Of a stretch of DNA of 64,000 nt, positions 1-8,910 are shown in pieces; positions within the stretch are counted from its first letter, which is position 1, and the number at the start of each line of letters is the position of its first letter. The position numbers and the translations under genes are program-made. The DNA comes from Agromyces sp. Root81 (GTDB lineage: Bacteria > Actinomycetota > Actinomycetes > Actinomycetales > Microbacteriaceae), in contig NZ_LMIR01000001.1 in NCBI RefSeq assembly GCF_001429165.1, forward strand, positions 68,342-132,341. Reading direction: 5' to 3'. The notes below the pieces were generated by a model, which was not told the DNA's origin, ran no database searches, and saw only the letters and a list, made by a program, of their open reading frames with translations.

Positions 1-32
1 TACGGGGTTCGATCAGAAGCGACCGAGGGCGC

Positions 33-1487
33 TCAGGAGGGCGCGTGCGCGGGGGCCTCGAGCTGGGCGAGGAAGGCGTTGTGAACCGCCTGCGTCCCGT
101 AGCCCGCAGAGTCCTTGACGCATTCCGGGCACCAGTGTCCGCCCGTCAGGATGAGTCGGGGGCTCGCCTCGAACTCGTGACCGAGGCCGCACCTCCAACC
201 GAGTACCGTCGCGATGTCTCCCTTCGTGAACGCCTCCGAGAGGAGCCGGCCGCCGCGGAAGGCCGCTGCGCCCTGGAGATCCTCGATGGCCCACTCCGCA
301 GGATCCCGCGACTCGTCATAGCCGTGATCCAGCAGGATCGGGACTCGACTCGGGTTGGGGGTTTCGAACGTCGACCAGCCTCCGATCGCCTTCCATTGCG
401 CGAGGGAGCCGAAGAACGCATCGATCTCCGCTCGATTTCCCGATCGGATCGCCGCCATGGTGCCGCGAGGCTTGCGGGTGATCGGCTTCATCACGAAGTG
501 CTTGACGAACCACCCCGGCGCCGTGCCCGCCTTGAGCGCGGATTCCGGCAGTTCCGTGATCGCGCGGGCGAGCGCGTCGTCGAAGGTGTCGCGGCGGAAC
601 GGGACGAGCGCTTCGAGACGGTCGCTGTCGGTGTACCACTGGCCGTGGAAGTTCTTGAGGGCGAACCAGTTGCGGTCGTACCAACGGCGCGGGTCGGCGA
701 CACCCATCGCCGCGAAGAGCTTCAACTGCAGCTCCCAGTTGGTGATGCGCCATCCGTCGCCGCCGCCGATGTTGTAGATGCCGCCCCACAGCTCGTCGGG
801 GGCCTCGGGCTCGCAGATTCCCGCGAGCAGTCGCGCCGCGTCTTCCGCCGACACCCATTCCAGGACCCCGGCGAGCGGGGTGTGCGTCATGATCGGGTCC
901 TGCACCTGCATGAGCCCCGCGTGGAAGATGCCGGTCTGACGCAGCCAGACCCACTTCGGGAGGCCGGAATCCACGAGCAGACGCTCGGCGATCACCTTGC
1001 TCTGCCCGTACTCGTCGAACCGCGAGACGCGCACGGGGTCGCCGATCCGTCCCCAGTGGTGCGGTGCGGGGCGATCGCCCGTCTCGGCGACCGAGCCGAT
1101 TCCGACCACGCCGATGCCGCCCGGGTCAGGTTGCGCCGCGACGGCGCGGACGATGTTGCGCATGCTGCCCACGTTGACCCGCTGGGCGAGCTCCGGTTGC
1201 TCATCGGCGAGGGGCGAGACGACGGCACCGACGTGCAGCACGTAGTCGGCACGGCTCACGCAGGACTCGACCACGTCGTAGTCCGTCAGGTCGCCGAACA
1301 CGACCTCGAGATTCTCCATGCCCTCGAACTCCTCGAGGGCCTGCCGGTCGCGTGGGGTGGGCAGGGCGAGGGCGATGACGGAGACGCGATCGGCCCGTCC
1401 GCGGAACTCGCGGAGGATCGCCCGGCCCCAGTTTCCGGTGGCTCCGGTCAGGAAGACACGGGTACGGCTGGGGGGAGTGACGGCCAT
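33..1487 (-). CDS. NAD-dependent epimerase/dehydratase with C-terminal zinc-ribbon-like tail
   Basis: A 484-residue protein of the extended short-chain dehydrogenase (nucleotide-sugar epimerase) type. The N-terminus shows the Rossmann signature GATGNWG near residue 16, and YGQSK near residue 160 supplies the catalytic Tyr-Lys pair. Family members usually end near 300-330 residues. Here about 150 more follow, ending in a Cys/His cluster (WRCGLGHEF, then HWCPEC) that looks like a zinc ribbon. The substrate cannot be read from the sequence. The start is the ATG at 1487, preceded by GAGGATC. It is divergent from the reductase at 1615. Confidence 0.8.
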   Translation of the reverse strand: MAVTPPSRTRVFLTGATGNWGRAILREFRGRADRVSVIALALPTPRDRQALEEFEGMENLEVVFGDLTDYDVVESCVSRADYVLHVGAVVSPLADEQPELAQRVNVGSMRNIVRAVAAQPDPGGIGVVGIGSVAETGDRPAPHHWGRIGDPVRVSRFDEYGQSKVIAERLLVDSGLPKWVWLRQTGIFHAGLMQVQDPIMTHTPLAGVLEWVSAEDAARLLAGICEPEAPDELWGGIYNIGGGDGWRITNWELQLKLFAAMGVADPRRWYDRNWFALKNFHGQWYTDSDRLEALVPFRRDTFDDALARAITELPESALKAGTAPGWFVKHFVMKPITRKPRGTMAAIRSGNRAEIDAFFGSLAQWKAIGGWSTFETPNPSRVPILLDHGYDESRDPAEWAIEDLQGAAAFRGGRLLSEAFTKGDIATVLGWRCGLGHEFEASPRLILTGGHWCPECVKDSAGYGTQAVHNAFLAQLEAPAHAPS

Positions 1488-1614
1488 CGGGATCCTCGAT
1501 CATTCTGCCCGGTGCGGTCCAGGCGGACTCAGCCTAGCTTCGGCCTCGATCGCCTTCCCGGACTCCGCCCGGCGTCGTATCCTCGAACTCGTACAGAGGA
1601 GAGAGGGGCTTCCG

Positions 1615-2196
1615 ATGCACAAGGTGACGTACTCGATGGGCGTATCCCTCGATGGGTACATCGTCGGGCCCGACGGCGGGCTCGACTGGACGCCGCCCGA
1701 TGCCGAGCTGTTCCGCTTCGTCATCGAGGAGACGCGAGAGGTCGGCGTCTACCTGATGGGACGTCGGCTGTACGAGACGATGCTGTACTGGGAGACCGCC
1801 GCCCAGGATCCATCGCTCGGCGATGCCGAGCTCGAGTGGGCCGCGCTCTGGAATCCTCTGCCGAAGGTGGTGTTCTCCTCGAAGCTGTCCGAAGTGCAGG
1901 GCAGTGCCCACCTGGCCTCGGGCACCGTTGCGGAGGAGATCGAGCGGCTGCGAGACGAGCCGGGGGAGCACAGCATCGCGATCGGCGGAGCCACGCTCGC
2001 CTCGGCAGCTGCCGACCTGATCGACGAGTACCGGCTCAGGGTGTATCCGGTGCTGGTCGGCGGAGGCGTCCCGTTCTTTCCCCGGCGGGAGCGCCGGGCG
2101 GATCTCGAACTCGTCGAGAACCGCGTCTTCGACTCGGGAGTCGTCTTCCTCCGCTACCGAGTCGTGCGGTCGCAGCGCGACCCGCTCGCATCCTGA
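1615..2196 (+). CDS. Dihydrofolate reductase family (RibD C-terminal type) protein
   Basis: A 193-residue protein with the RibD_C/DHFR-like fold. It begins with a strand carrying SMGVSLDGYIVGPDG, has MGRRLYETM as the nucleotide-binding loop region, IAIGGATLAS as the second NADPH loop, and VYPVLVGGGVPFF near the end. These are hallmarks of the stand-alone reductases common in actinobacteria, whose substrates are mostly unknown. True folate reduction is not implied. The start is the ATG at 1615 behind an AGAGGAGAGAGG Shine-Dalgarno stretch. An open frame extends upstream but lacks any family resemblance there. Confidence 0.85.
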   Translation: MHKVTYSMGVSLDGYIVGPDGGLDWTPPDAELFRFVIEETREVGVYLMGRRLYETMLYWETAAQDPSLGDAELEWAALWNPLPKVVFSSKLSEVQGSAHLASGTVAEEIERLRDEPGEHSIAIGGATLASAAADLIDEYRLRVYPVLVGGGVPFFPRRERRADLELVENRVFDSGVVFLRYRVVRSQRDPLAS

Positions 2197-2239
2197 TCCG
2201 TTCGCTCTCGCTCGCCCGCGACCTCGCGGTGCGCGATGC

Positions 2240-3334
2240 TCACCGGTCGGCGTGCAACGGTGCGGCGGGCAGTTGCACCGTCACGCGCATCCCGCCTTCG
2301 GGAGGACCGACGATCACGAGCGTTCCCTCGTGCGCCTGGGTGATGCTCTTGACGATCGCAAGGCCGAGACCAACGCCCCCATGGTCGCCGCGGATGCGTT
2401 CCGTGCCGCGCTGGAACGGTTCGGTGAGCGTGGAGACGAGGCGGGGCGGAAGCGGCTCGCCGGTGTTCTCGACCACGATGCTGACGAACCTCTCGTCGAC
2501 CGACGTCGTGACCTTCGCGGTGCCGTGTGCGGGGAGATTGTGCACGATGGCGTTGTGCAGCAGGTTCGTGGTCAGCTGCAGCAGGAGCGTGCGAGAGCCG
2601 AGCGTGAAGGCGACGTCTCCGGATGTCTCGATGGTGACGCCGCGCCGCTCCGCGATCGGCAGCAGCGTCTCGGCGGCCTCCTCCGCGAGGAGCGACAGGT
2701 CGACGACCGCTCGGGTGAACGACCGCTGATCGGCGCGGCTGAGCAGGAGCAGTGCCTCGGTGAGGTCGATCGCGCGGGTGTTGACCGCGCTGAGACGTTC
2801 GACGAGCGCTTCGCTGTCGTGGCCTGGATCGTTGCGCGCGACCTCGAGCATGGTCTGCGTGATCGCCAACGGGGTGCGCAGTTCGTGGGAGGCGTTGGCC
2901 GCGAACCTCTGCTGTTCGGCGACGTGCGCCTCGAGCCGTGCGAGCATGGCGTCGAAGCTGTCGGCGAGTTCACGGAACTCGTCGTTCCGGCCCTCCAACT
3001 CGATGCGGTGCGAGAGCGAGTCGTCGGCAGCCCTGCGCGTGGCTTCCGTGATGCGCCCCAGGGGCACGAGCATGCGGCCGGCGAGGAACCATCCACCCAG
3101 CAGGCCGACCACCAGCAGGAACAGCAGGACCCAGGTCGCCACCGGACCGAACGCTCGGATGAGGTCGTTGCGCCCTGGGACGAATCCACCGGTGGTCTCG
3201 ACCGCATGAGTGGGCACGTACCGCAGGAGGTAGAGCCACACCGCCGCGAGCAGCAGCAAGCTCGCCACCATCAGGAAGCCCGCGTAGCTGAGGGTGAGCT
3301 TGAGCCGGACGCTCATTCCCCGAGCCCTAGCCAC
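2240..3334 (-). CDS. Sensor histidine kinase
   Basis: A 364-residue membrane kinase, partner of the response regulator just upstream. Two membrane segments (about residues 15-38 and 63-88) bracket a short extracellular loop. A HAMP region follows, then the dimerisation box FAANASHELRTPL with the phospho-acceptor His at residue 150, and an ATPase domain with N-box NLLHNAIVHN and GVGLGLAIVK. The start is the GTG at 3334, which overlaps the end of the regulator by 8 bp, so the two genes are translationally coupled. An in-frame ATG at 3316 is an alternative. The short sensor loop gives no clue to the signal. Confidence 0.9.
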   Translation of the reverse strand: MARARGMSVRLKLTLSYAGFLMVASLLLLAAVWLYLLRYVPTHAVETTGGFVPGRNDLIRAFGPVATWVLLFLLVVGLLGGWFLAGRMLVPLGRITEATRRAADDSLSHRIELEGRNDEFRELADSFDAMLARLEAHVAEQQRFAANASHELRTPLAITQTMLEVARNDPGHDSEALVERLSAVNTRAIDLTEALLLLSRADQRSFTRAVVDLSLLAEEAAETLLPIAERRGVTIETSGDVAFTLGSRTLLLQLTTNLLHNAIVHNLPAHGTAKVTTSVDERFVSIVVENTGEPLPPRLVSTLTEPFQRGTERIRGDHGGVGLGLAIVKSITQAHEGTLVIVGPPEGGMRVTVQLPAAPLHADR

Positions 3335-4019
3335 GCTCGTCTCCCGTAGCCAGGGCGGCCCCGGTGTCGATGCGATATCCGACGCCCGGCACGGTGGCGA
3401 TGACCCAAGGCTCGCCGAGCCGTTTGCGCAACGCCGAGACCGTGATCCGCACGGCGTTCGTGAACGGATCGGCGTTCTCGTCCCACGCCCGCTCCAGCAG
3501 CTCTTCCGCGCTGATGACGCCGCCCCCGGCGGCCACGAGCACTTCGAGCACGGCGAACTGCTTCCGCGTCAGCGCGACGTAGCGGCCGTCGCGGTAGACC
3601 TCGCGACGGAAGGGGTCCAGACGCAGCCCGGCGATCTCCGTCACGGGTGGCCGATTGTGCGCCCGCCGGCGGTCGAGCGCTCGCAGTCTGAGCACGAGTT
3701 CCTGCAGCTCGAACGGCTTGGTCAGGTAGTCGTCGGCTCCGAGTCCGAACCCGGAGGCCTTGTCATCCAGTCGGTCTGCGGCGGTGAGCATCAGGATGGG
3801 CATGCCGCTGCCGGAGGCGACGATGCTCGCGGCGATCTCGTCACCGGAGCGGCCGGGGACGTCGCGGTCCAGCACTGCGATGTCGTACGAGTTGATGCTC
3901 AACAGCTCCAGAGCGGTTTCCCCGTCACCGGTGATGTCGGCCGCGATCGCTTCCAGGCGCAGCCCATCGCGAATGGCCTCCGCCATGAACGGTTCGTCTT
4001 CCACCACAAGCACACGCAT
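3327..4019 (-). CDS. OmpR/PhoB-family response regulator
   Basis: A 230-residue regulator. The receiver domain has the acidic pair in VVEDEP, the phospho-acceptor Asp51 in AVLDRDVPG and the Lys in LTKPFE. The winged-helix DNA-binding domain spans about residues 128-220 and ends in the typical VPGVGYRID. It is the first gene of a two-gene operon with the histidine kinase. The ATG at 4019 is chosen because the receiver fold begins there and because TAGCAT (4027-4032) lies 7 nt upstream, suggesting a leaderless mRNA. The target genes are unknown. Confidence 0.92.
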   Translation of the reverse strand: MRVLVVEDEPFMAEAIRDGLRLEAIAADITGDGETALELLSINSYDIAVLDRDVPGRSGDEIAASIVASGSGMPILMLTAADRLDDKASGFGLGADDYLTKPFELQELVLRLRALDRRRAHNRPPVTEIAGLRLDPFRREVYRDGRYVALTRKQFAVLEVLVAAGGGVISAEELLERAWDENADPFTNAVRITVSALRKRLGEPWVIATVPGVGYRIDTGAALATGDERG

Positions 4020-4110
4020 ACTCGCAATGCTAGAAGGCGCCGCATATCGTCGTCGTATCCGAAACCGGATACGGCCCGGCTCCGCCTGAGGATTCAGGGG
4101 CGAGCGCGCG

Positions 4111-5436
4111 TCAGTCGGCCCACACCTCGTCGATCGGGATCTCTCGCCCGAGGACGTTCGACGCCGCCCGGTGACCCGAGTAGAGGGCTGCAGGCACCGT
4201 CGCGGGGTCATCCGTCCAGGTCGCTTCGCCGGCGAGGTGGAGGACCCCGCCGACGGGGGTCGCGAGATCGTCGTGGTCGGCCGTCGTCGAGCCGACCGTC
4301 ATGTACGCGTACGAGCCGCGGGCGAACGGGTCATCCTGCCACTCGGTGATGTGCACGCTGCTCGGCTGTTGCACGCGCTCGCCGTAGAGTCGGCGCAACT
4401 GTGCGAGCACGGACTCGACGATTCGCTCCGCATCCCAGCCGCGCGCCGCCCGGGCCGTCGGCCCCGCCGCGAAGGTGAGGAGCGTCGGCGTGCCGTGCAG
4501 GTCCGTGAGGTCGTACCAGGAGTGCCACCAGCGGCTCTCGGGTCCCTGCTGTCGGATGGCGTAGACCCCGTCGTCCCAGAACTTCACCGGGAACCGCAGG
4601 AAGACCTTCTCGAACGCGTTCATCTCGAGTCGGCCGAGCGCACCCGCGACGGGGTCGGGGAGCGGCGGATCGATGACGAACTCGTGCGACTGCAGCACGC
4701 CGACCGGCACCGTCACCACGGCGTCGTCGGCCGCGAACGTGCCACGATCCGTCGTGATGGCGACCCCGTCGGGCGACCATCGGACGCGCGTGACGACGTG
4801 TTCGAGACGGATGTCGAGCCCAGAAGCGAGGCTTTCGGGAAGTCGGTCGTAGCCGTCGGGGAACACGACCTCGTCACCGTCGATGGAGTCGTCGTCGAGG
4901 CCGTGTGCTGCGAGATCCTCGATCCACGCCCCGTACTGCTCCTCGGCCCGATGCTCGAGGTACTCGCGCACGCGCTGGGTGCGCTCGGCGTCCCAGGCCA
5001 GGCGGGCGAGGGCTGCCTCGGTCACGTCGCGGTACGAGGCATCCGTTTCGGACGCCGCGACCACGTCGACGAGCTCGGCGTCGACGGCACGGATGTCGTC
5101 GGCGAATCGTCTCGCAGCGGCATCCGGGAGCCGCTCGCCGTCGGGATCGAAGTAGGCGATCGGACGGCTGTCGGGCTGGTACCCGCCGACCGTGAATTCC
5201 ACGGTCGGCATGCCGAACGCGTCGGCCGCCGCGGCGACGGGACTGCCGGAGACGCCGTGGATCCAGGACGCGCCGAGGTCGGTGACGAGCCCGTCGCTGC
5301 GATCGGTCCAGACCCTGCCGCCCACCCGGTCGCGCGCCTCGAGCACGACGACTCGACGGCCGGCCTTCGCGAGCAGCCGGGCGGCGGTCAGGCCCGCCAC
5401 CCCCGCACCGATCACGATCGTGTCGACGTGGACCAT
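4111..5436 (-). CDS. Flavin monoamine oxidase family protein
   Basis: A 441-residue FAD-dependent amine oxidase. The N-terminus carries the dinucleotide-binding motif VIGAGVAGLTAARLL and the adjacent GG doublet (DRVGGRVWT) characteristic of the family. The C-terminal LHLAGEAT region closes the FAD site. It would oxidise an amine to an aldehyde or imine with release of ammonia and peroxide; the substrate is unknown. The start is the ATG at 5436 behind AAGGAGATT. A longer open frame upstream is not conserved-looking. It is divergent from the small gene at 5554. Confidence 0.88.
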   Translation of the reverse strand: MVHVDTIVIGAGVAGLTAARLLAKAGRRVVVLEARDRVGGRVWTDRSDGLVTDLGASWIHGVSGSPVAAAADAFGMPTVEFTVGGYQPDSRPIAYFDPDGERLPDAAARRFADDIRAVDAELVDVVAASETDASYRDVTEAALARLAWDAERTQRVREYLEHRAEEQYGAWIEDLAAHGLDDDSIDGDEVVFPDGYDRLPESLASGLDIRLEHVVTRVRWSPDGVAITTDRGTFAADDAVVTVPVGVLQSHEFVIDPPLPDPVAGALGRLEMNAFEKVFLRFPVKFWDDGVYAIRQQGPESRWWHSWYDLTDLHGTPTLLTFAAGPTARAARGWDAERIVESVLAQLRRLYGERVQQPSSVHITEWQDDPFARGSYAYMTVGSTTADHDDLATPVGGVLHLAGEATWTDDPATVPAALYSGHRAASNVLGREIPIDEVWAD

Positions 5437-5553
5437 CGGCGAATCTCCTTCAGTCAGAGCGGATGCCTCGTGCCCTCCGACGCTATCGGTCGGCGACGCC
5501 CCCGCGTGACACGACGATCGACCTCTGCCGCATCCCGGGTGAGGATGGGAGCC

Positions 5554-5820
5554 ATGGACTTCATGGAGATCCGCTTCGACGGCCGGATCCCGGTCGACCG
5601 GGACGATGTCGAGGACGAGTTGAACGACGCACTCGCCGGCATCGGCGAGGTGAGCGGCGCCGGCTCCGGAGCGTTCGGGGCGCACCTCGACGTCGACATC
5701 GATCCGGTGGCAGAGCGCGACGAGGCGGTGCGCCGCGTACTGGGTGTGCTCCACGGACTCGGACTGTCCGGGCTGGCTCGGATCCGTCCGGGCGATGGCA
5801 CGGAGTGGATCGACGCCTGA
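5554..5820 (+). CDS. Small acidic hypothetical protein, first gene of immunity-like island
   Basis: An 88-residue acidic protein with a predicted alternation of strands and helices (EIRFDGRIPV, then DVEDELNDALAGIGEVSGAG, then DVDIDPVAERDEAVRRVLGVLHGL). I do not recognise a named family. Its stop codon overlaps the ATG of the Imm21-like gene in an ATGA arrangement, so the two are co-translated. This makes an accessory role in the same immunity island plausible but unproven. The ATG at 5554 sits about 9 nt behind GAGG; an in-frame ATG at 5545 would add three residues. Confidence 0.7.
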   Translation: MDFMEIRFDGRIPVDRDDVEDELNDALAGIGEVSGAGSGAFGAHLDVDIDPVAERDEAVRRVLGVLHGLGLSGLARIRPGDGTEWIDA

Positions 5821-6359
5821 TGACCGGAGCGATGGAGTGGGTCGGCACGGGAGGCGGGCCGCTGATCGCCGTGCCCGAGTCGGTGCTCGGCGCCTGGTCC
5901 GGGGCGGACGACGACCTGGACGACCTGGACGGGCTCGACGAGCTCGACGACGAGGAAGCCGGTGACTACGGGCGTGCCTGTGCAGCGGACGGGTACGCCG
6001 GGGTGATCGACGTCGGTGGTGCCTCCGCGCTGGTGCTCGGCGACGACCCCGCCCCGACGACCTTCCTCGCGGAGCACTCGCTCTTCGTCCGCAGGTTGGC
6101 CGCCGACAGGGAGGAGGCCGCGGTGGGTGCGGTCGGGCGGGCGATGGAGGTTGCCAGGTGGGAGGAGGCGACGCACTGGGACGTGCCCGGGCCCGTCGTG
6201 CTCTTCGACGCCGCCTTCTCAGCGGAGGATCTCGGCAGCACCTCGTCGCTGCACATCGATCTCGCGGCAGGTCGATACCGGGTCGAGTCCGCGCATGTCA
6301 AGCCCGACGAGGACACCTGGCTTCTGCTGGTCAGGCTTTCTCCCGCGTCACCGCTGTGA
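5820..6359 (+). CDS. Imm21-family-like immunity protein (orphan)
   Basis: A 179-residue cytoplasmic protein. It matches my recollection of immunity protein 21 of polymorphic toxin systems: WVGTGGGPLIAVPESVL at the N-terminus, DYGRACAADGYAGVIDVGG, ALVLGDDPAPTTFL, a central WEEATHWDVPGPVVLFDAA, and YRVESAHVKPDEDTWLLLVRL at the end. Such proteins neutralise a cognate contact-dependent or secreted toxin inside the cell. No toxin gene is present nearby, so this is an orphan. The ATG overlaps the upstream stop (ATGA). An acidic insertion (residues about 28-45) rich in Asp-Leu repeats is distinctive. No catalytic residues are expected. Confidence 0.72.
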   Translation: MTGAMEWVGTGGGPLIAVPESVLGAWSGADDDLDDLDGLDELDDEEAGDYGRACAADGYAGVIDVGGASALVLGDDPAPTTFLAEHSLFVRRLAADREEAAVGAVGRAMEVARWEEATHWDVPGPVVLFDAAFSAEDLGSTSSLHIDLAAGRYRVESAHVKPDEDTWLLLVRLSPASPL

Positions 6360-6372
6360 CAGGGTGAAATGC

Positions 6373-6825
6373 ATGATCATCGAGATTGTTCCCCCCGAGA
6401 CCGTGGGCCCGGTCCGAATCGGCATGACCATGGATGAGGCGAAGCGCGCGCTCGCCACCATCGACGGCCACGATCCGCAGTCCGGGTTGCCGGCCATCTA
6501 CGACAGCGGCATGTCCATCGAACTCGAACCCGCCCCCGGCGGAACGGTGGGCGCGATCGAGGTGTGCCGTCCCTACGGCCCGATGCGCATCGAGTACCGC
6601 GGCATCGACCTGCTGGGCACGCCGGCAGCGCGAGTCGTGGAGCAGCTTTCCGAGTTCACGGCGCTCGAGGAGGACGAGGGCGGTCGCAGCTACGTGGCTC
6701 CCGCGCTCCTGCTGTCGCTGTGGCGACCGTTCGTCGAGGACGAGAACCCCGACGAAGAGCAGGGCCACTACTTCCAGTCGGTTCTGGTCGCGCCGCCGGG
6801 CTACTACGACGGACCGTTCGGCTGA
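6373..6825 (+). CDS. Hypothetical protein, possible additional immunity gene
   Basis: A 150-residue acidic protein. Its N-terminus contains VGPVRIGMTMDEAKRAL, a short helix-strand motif common in small actinobacterial proteins found beside polymorphic-toxin immunity genes. The C-terminus reads GHYFQSVLVAPPGYYDGPFG. No enzyme motif is visible. It follows the Imm21-like gene by 13 nt in the same direction, so it probably shares its mRNA. The ATG at 6373 is the first that preserves the conserved-looking N-terminus. The immunity role is inferred from position and composition only. Confidence 0.65.
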   Translation: MIIEIVPPETVGPVRIGMTMDEAKRALATIDGHDPQSGLPAIYDSGMSIELEPAPGGTVGAIEVCRPYGPMRIEYRGIDLLGTPAARVVEQLSEFTALEEDEGGRSYVAPALLLSLWRPFVEDENPDEEQGHYFQSVLVAPPGYYDGPFG

Positions 6826-6891
6826 GCGTCCAGTGATGCGGTCGACGGCTGTTCGAACCTGACCTTGACCCGTTCCTGGAGGAACTCCTGC

Positions 6892-7791
6892 TCAGGAAGG
6901 CCGTGGGGCGTCGAGGCCGACCAACTCGGAGCTCACCAGCCACAGGTGCTCGGCAACGGCTTGATCCTCGCCGCGTCTGGACGGCCGCACGCGCGCACTG
7001 CTCGAGAAGAACCCACCGGTGATCTGTTCCAGGTCGGGAGCGGTTGACAGATGGATCGAGGTCGCTGCACCCTGAGCCGGTGTCTTCATGAACGGCCGGA
7101 GCAATGGCACGATGGTGCGCTGCACCGCGGCTGGATCCTCTGCGCCGAAGGAGGTGCGCACCACGCCGGGATGCAGGGCGTTGGACGTGACCCGGGTGCC
7201 GTGCAGGCGTCTGGCCAGTTCGAACGCGAACAGCACGTTCGCCAGTTTCGACTGGTCGTAGGCTCGCGATCCCGAGTAGCTCCGTTCGCCTTGGAGATCG
7301 TCGAAGTCGATCCGTCCGGTGCGATGCGCGTTCGAGGAGACCGTGACGACCCGTGACGGAGCATTTCGCCGAAGCAGATCGAGGAGGAGGTTCGTCAGCA
7401 GGAACGGCGCGAGGTGATTGACGGCGAAGGTGCGTTCGAGCCCATCGACCGTGACGTGACGGGTCTGCCAGAACCCTCCGACGTTGTTGACGAGCACGTC
7501 GATGCGCGGCATGCGTTGCTGCACCTCGTCGGCCACCCGCCGTACCTCGGCCTGCGAGGAGAGGTCGGCGATGAAGGCGTCCACCGTGCCGGCGCCCGCC
7601 TCACGGATCTCCAGTGCCGCAGCTTCGGTGCGTTGCCGATCTCGCCCGACGATCGCGAGGTGCATACCCGCCCGGGCGAGTCCGAGCGCGGTCGCCTTGC
7701 CGATGCCGCCGCTCGCGCCGGTGATCAGCACGACACGAGGCTGGGATTCGAGCGGGGTCGATCGTGCTGCGGCATCCGATCTTCGCGACAT
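6892..7791 (-). CDS. Short-chain dehydrogenase/reductase
   Basis: A 299-residue classical SDR resembling retinol-dehydrogenase-like oxidoreductases. It has the cofactor motif LITGASGGIGKATALGLA near residue 22, NNVGG stabilising the central sheet, a catalytic Ser in VVTVSSNAHRTG, and the YDQSK Tyr-Lys pair. It would oxidise or reduce an alcohol/carbonyl with NAD(P)(H); the substrate is unknown. The ATG at 7791 has GGGAG about 8 nt upstream; a longer frame upstream is not conserved-looking. It is transcribed towards the immunity island. Confidence 0.88.
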   Translation of the reverse strand: MSRRSDAAARSTPLESQPRVVLITGASGGIGKATALGLARAGMHLAIVGRDRQRTEAAALEIREAGAGTVDAFIADLSSQAEVRRVADEVQQRMPRIDVLVNNVGGFWQTRHVTVDGLERTFAVNHLAPFLLTNLLLDLLRRNAPSRVVTVSSNAHRTGRIDFDDLQGERSYSGSRAYDQSKLANVLFAFELARRLHGTRVTSNALHPGVVRTSFGAEDPAAVQRTIVPLLRPFMKTPAQGAATSIHLSTAPDLEQITGGFFSSSARVRPSRRGEDQAVAEHLWLVSSELVGLDAPRPS

Positions 7792-7882
7792 GGCGGACTC
7801 CCTCCATGCGAACATCCCCAGTATGGTCCCGAAGCCGCGCACCTTGAAGCCATCGCGGACCTCTTGCAGGAGGTTGCAGCGA

Positions 7883-8890
7883 TCAGTCGCGATCGACGCC
7901 GGGCGGCGCCGCGGTCGAGCTGCGGATGATGAGCTCGGGTTCGAAGAACAACTCGCCCCGGTGCACCGCTCGGTGCTTCACCAGCCGGGTCATCACCGGC
8001 ACGACCGCCTCGGCCAGGCGCTCGATGGGCTGGCGCACCGACGTCAGCGGAGGGTCGGCGAAGTCGAGCGGGTAGACATCGTCGTAGCCGACGATCGAGA
8101 TGTCCTCCGGAACGCGCAGCCCGCGCCGTCGTGCGGCCTTGACGGCGCCGAGCGCGATCTCATCGCTCGCCGCGACGATCGCGGTCAGGTCCGAATCGCC
8201 GAGCAGCGTGTTCGTCGCGGAGATGCCGCCCTCGACGCTGTACTCGTGTCGGACGACGTGGAGCAGGCCGTCATCGCCACGCGCGCGCAACGCTGCCGTG
8301 AACCCCTCGACGCGCAGGTCACTCGGCCGGTTGCCGATCGGGCCCGCGGCGATCCCGATCCGCCGATGTCCGAGGCGCCAGAGGTGGTCGACGGCGAGCT
8401 CCGAGGCCATCCGGTCGTCCGTCGACAGGCCGGGCGCCGAGACACCGGCGAAGTTGCCGTTGATGCAGACGAACGGGATGCCTCGAGTCGTGAGCAGGCG
8501 GTGGACCGCGGGCTCGGCCTGCTCGAGCGTGTTGCTCGCGGACACGAAGACGACGCCGACGGCGCCGGCGTCCACCATCGCTCCCACGAAGTCGAGCTCT
8601 TGCGTGCCGCCGACCGGGGCGGAGCAGATCACCGCGCGCAGCCCCTGCAGGCCCAGGGCCGCGGCGATGCGGTCCGCGAGGTGCGCGAAGAACGGGTCGC
8701 GCAGTCCCGGCGTCACCAGCAGCACGAGGCTGCCGTGCGTCGCCCGCGTGTACCCGACGCGGCGCATCGCGTCCTCCACGGTCCGACGGGTCTCCGCCGC
8801 GACGACCGAGGGGTTGTTGACCACTCTGCTCACCGTCGCCTCGCTGACTCCAGCCGCCTCTGCGACGGCGCTGAGTCCGACTCTGGCCAC
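7883..8890 (-). CDS. LacI-family transcriptional regulator of the alpha-galactosidase gene
   Basis: A 335-residue repressor. The N-terminal helix-turn-helix and hinge read VGLSAVAEAAGVSEATVSRVVNN, followed by a periplasmic-binding-protein-like sensor domain (SIVGYDDVYPLDFADPPLTSVRQP near the end is diagnostic). It lies 20 nt downstream of the GH36 gene in the same direction and probably senses an alpha-galactoside or galactose. The GTG at 8890 is preferred because AAGGGGAG precedes it; a GTG at 8914, which would overlap the upstream stop, is the alternative. Confidence 0.9.
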   Translation of the reverse strand: MARVGLSAVAEAAGVSEATVSRVVNNPSVVAAETRRTVEDAMRRVGYTRATHGSLVLLVTPGLRDPFFAHLADRIAAALGLQGLRAVICSAPVGGTQELDFVGAMVDAGAVGVVFVSASNTLEQAEPAVHRLLTTRGIPFVCINGNFAGVSAPGLSTDDRMASELAVDHLWRLGHRRIGIAAGPIGNRPSDLRVEGFTAALRARGDDGLLHVVRHEYSVEGGISATNTLLGDSDLTAIVAASDEIALGAVKAARRRGLRVPEDISIVGYDDVYPLDFADPPLTSVRQPIERLAEAVVPVMTRLVKHRAVHRGELFFEPELIIRSSTAAPPGVDRD

Positions 8891-8910
8891 CCGGCTCCCC
8901 TTCACCTCGA

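Noticed and set aside
45-2729. A very long plus-strand open frame (894 codons) spanning the epimerase, reductase and kinase region.
   Set aside because: It is antisense to genes with clear motifs and has only Arg/Asp/Glu-rich, motif-free sequence, as expected for a mirror frame in high-GC DNA.
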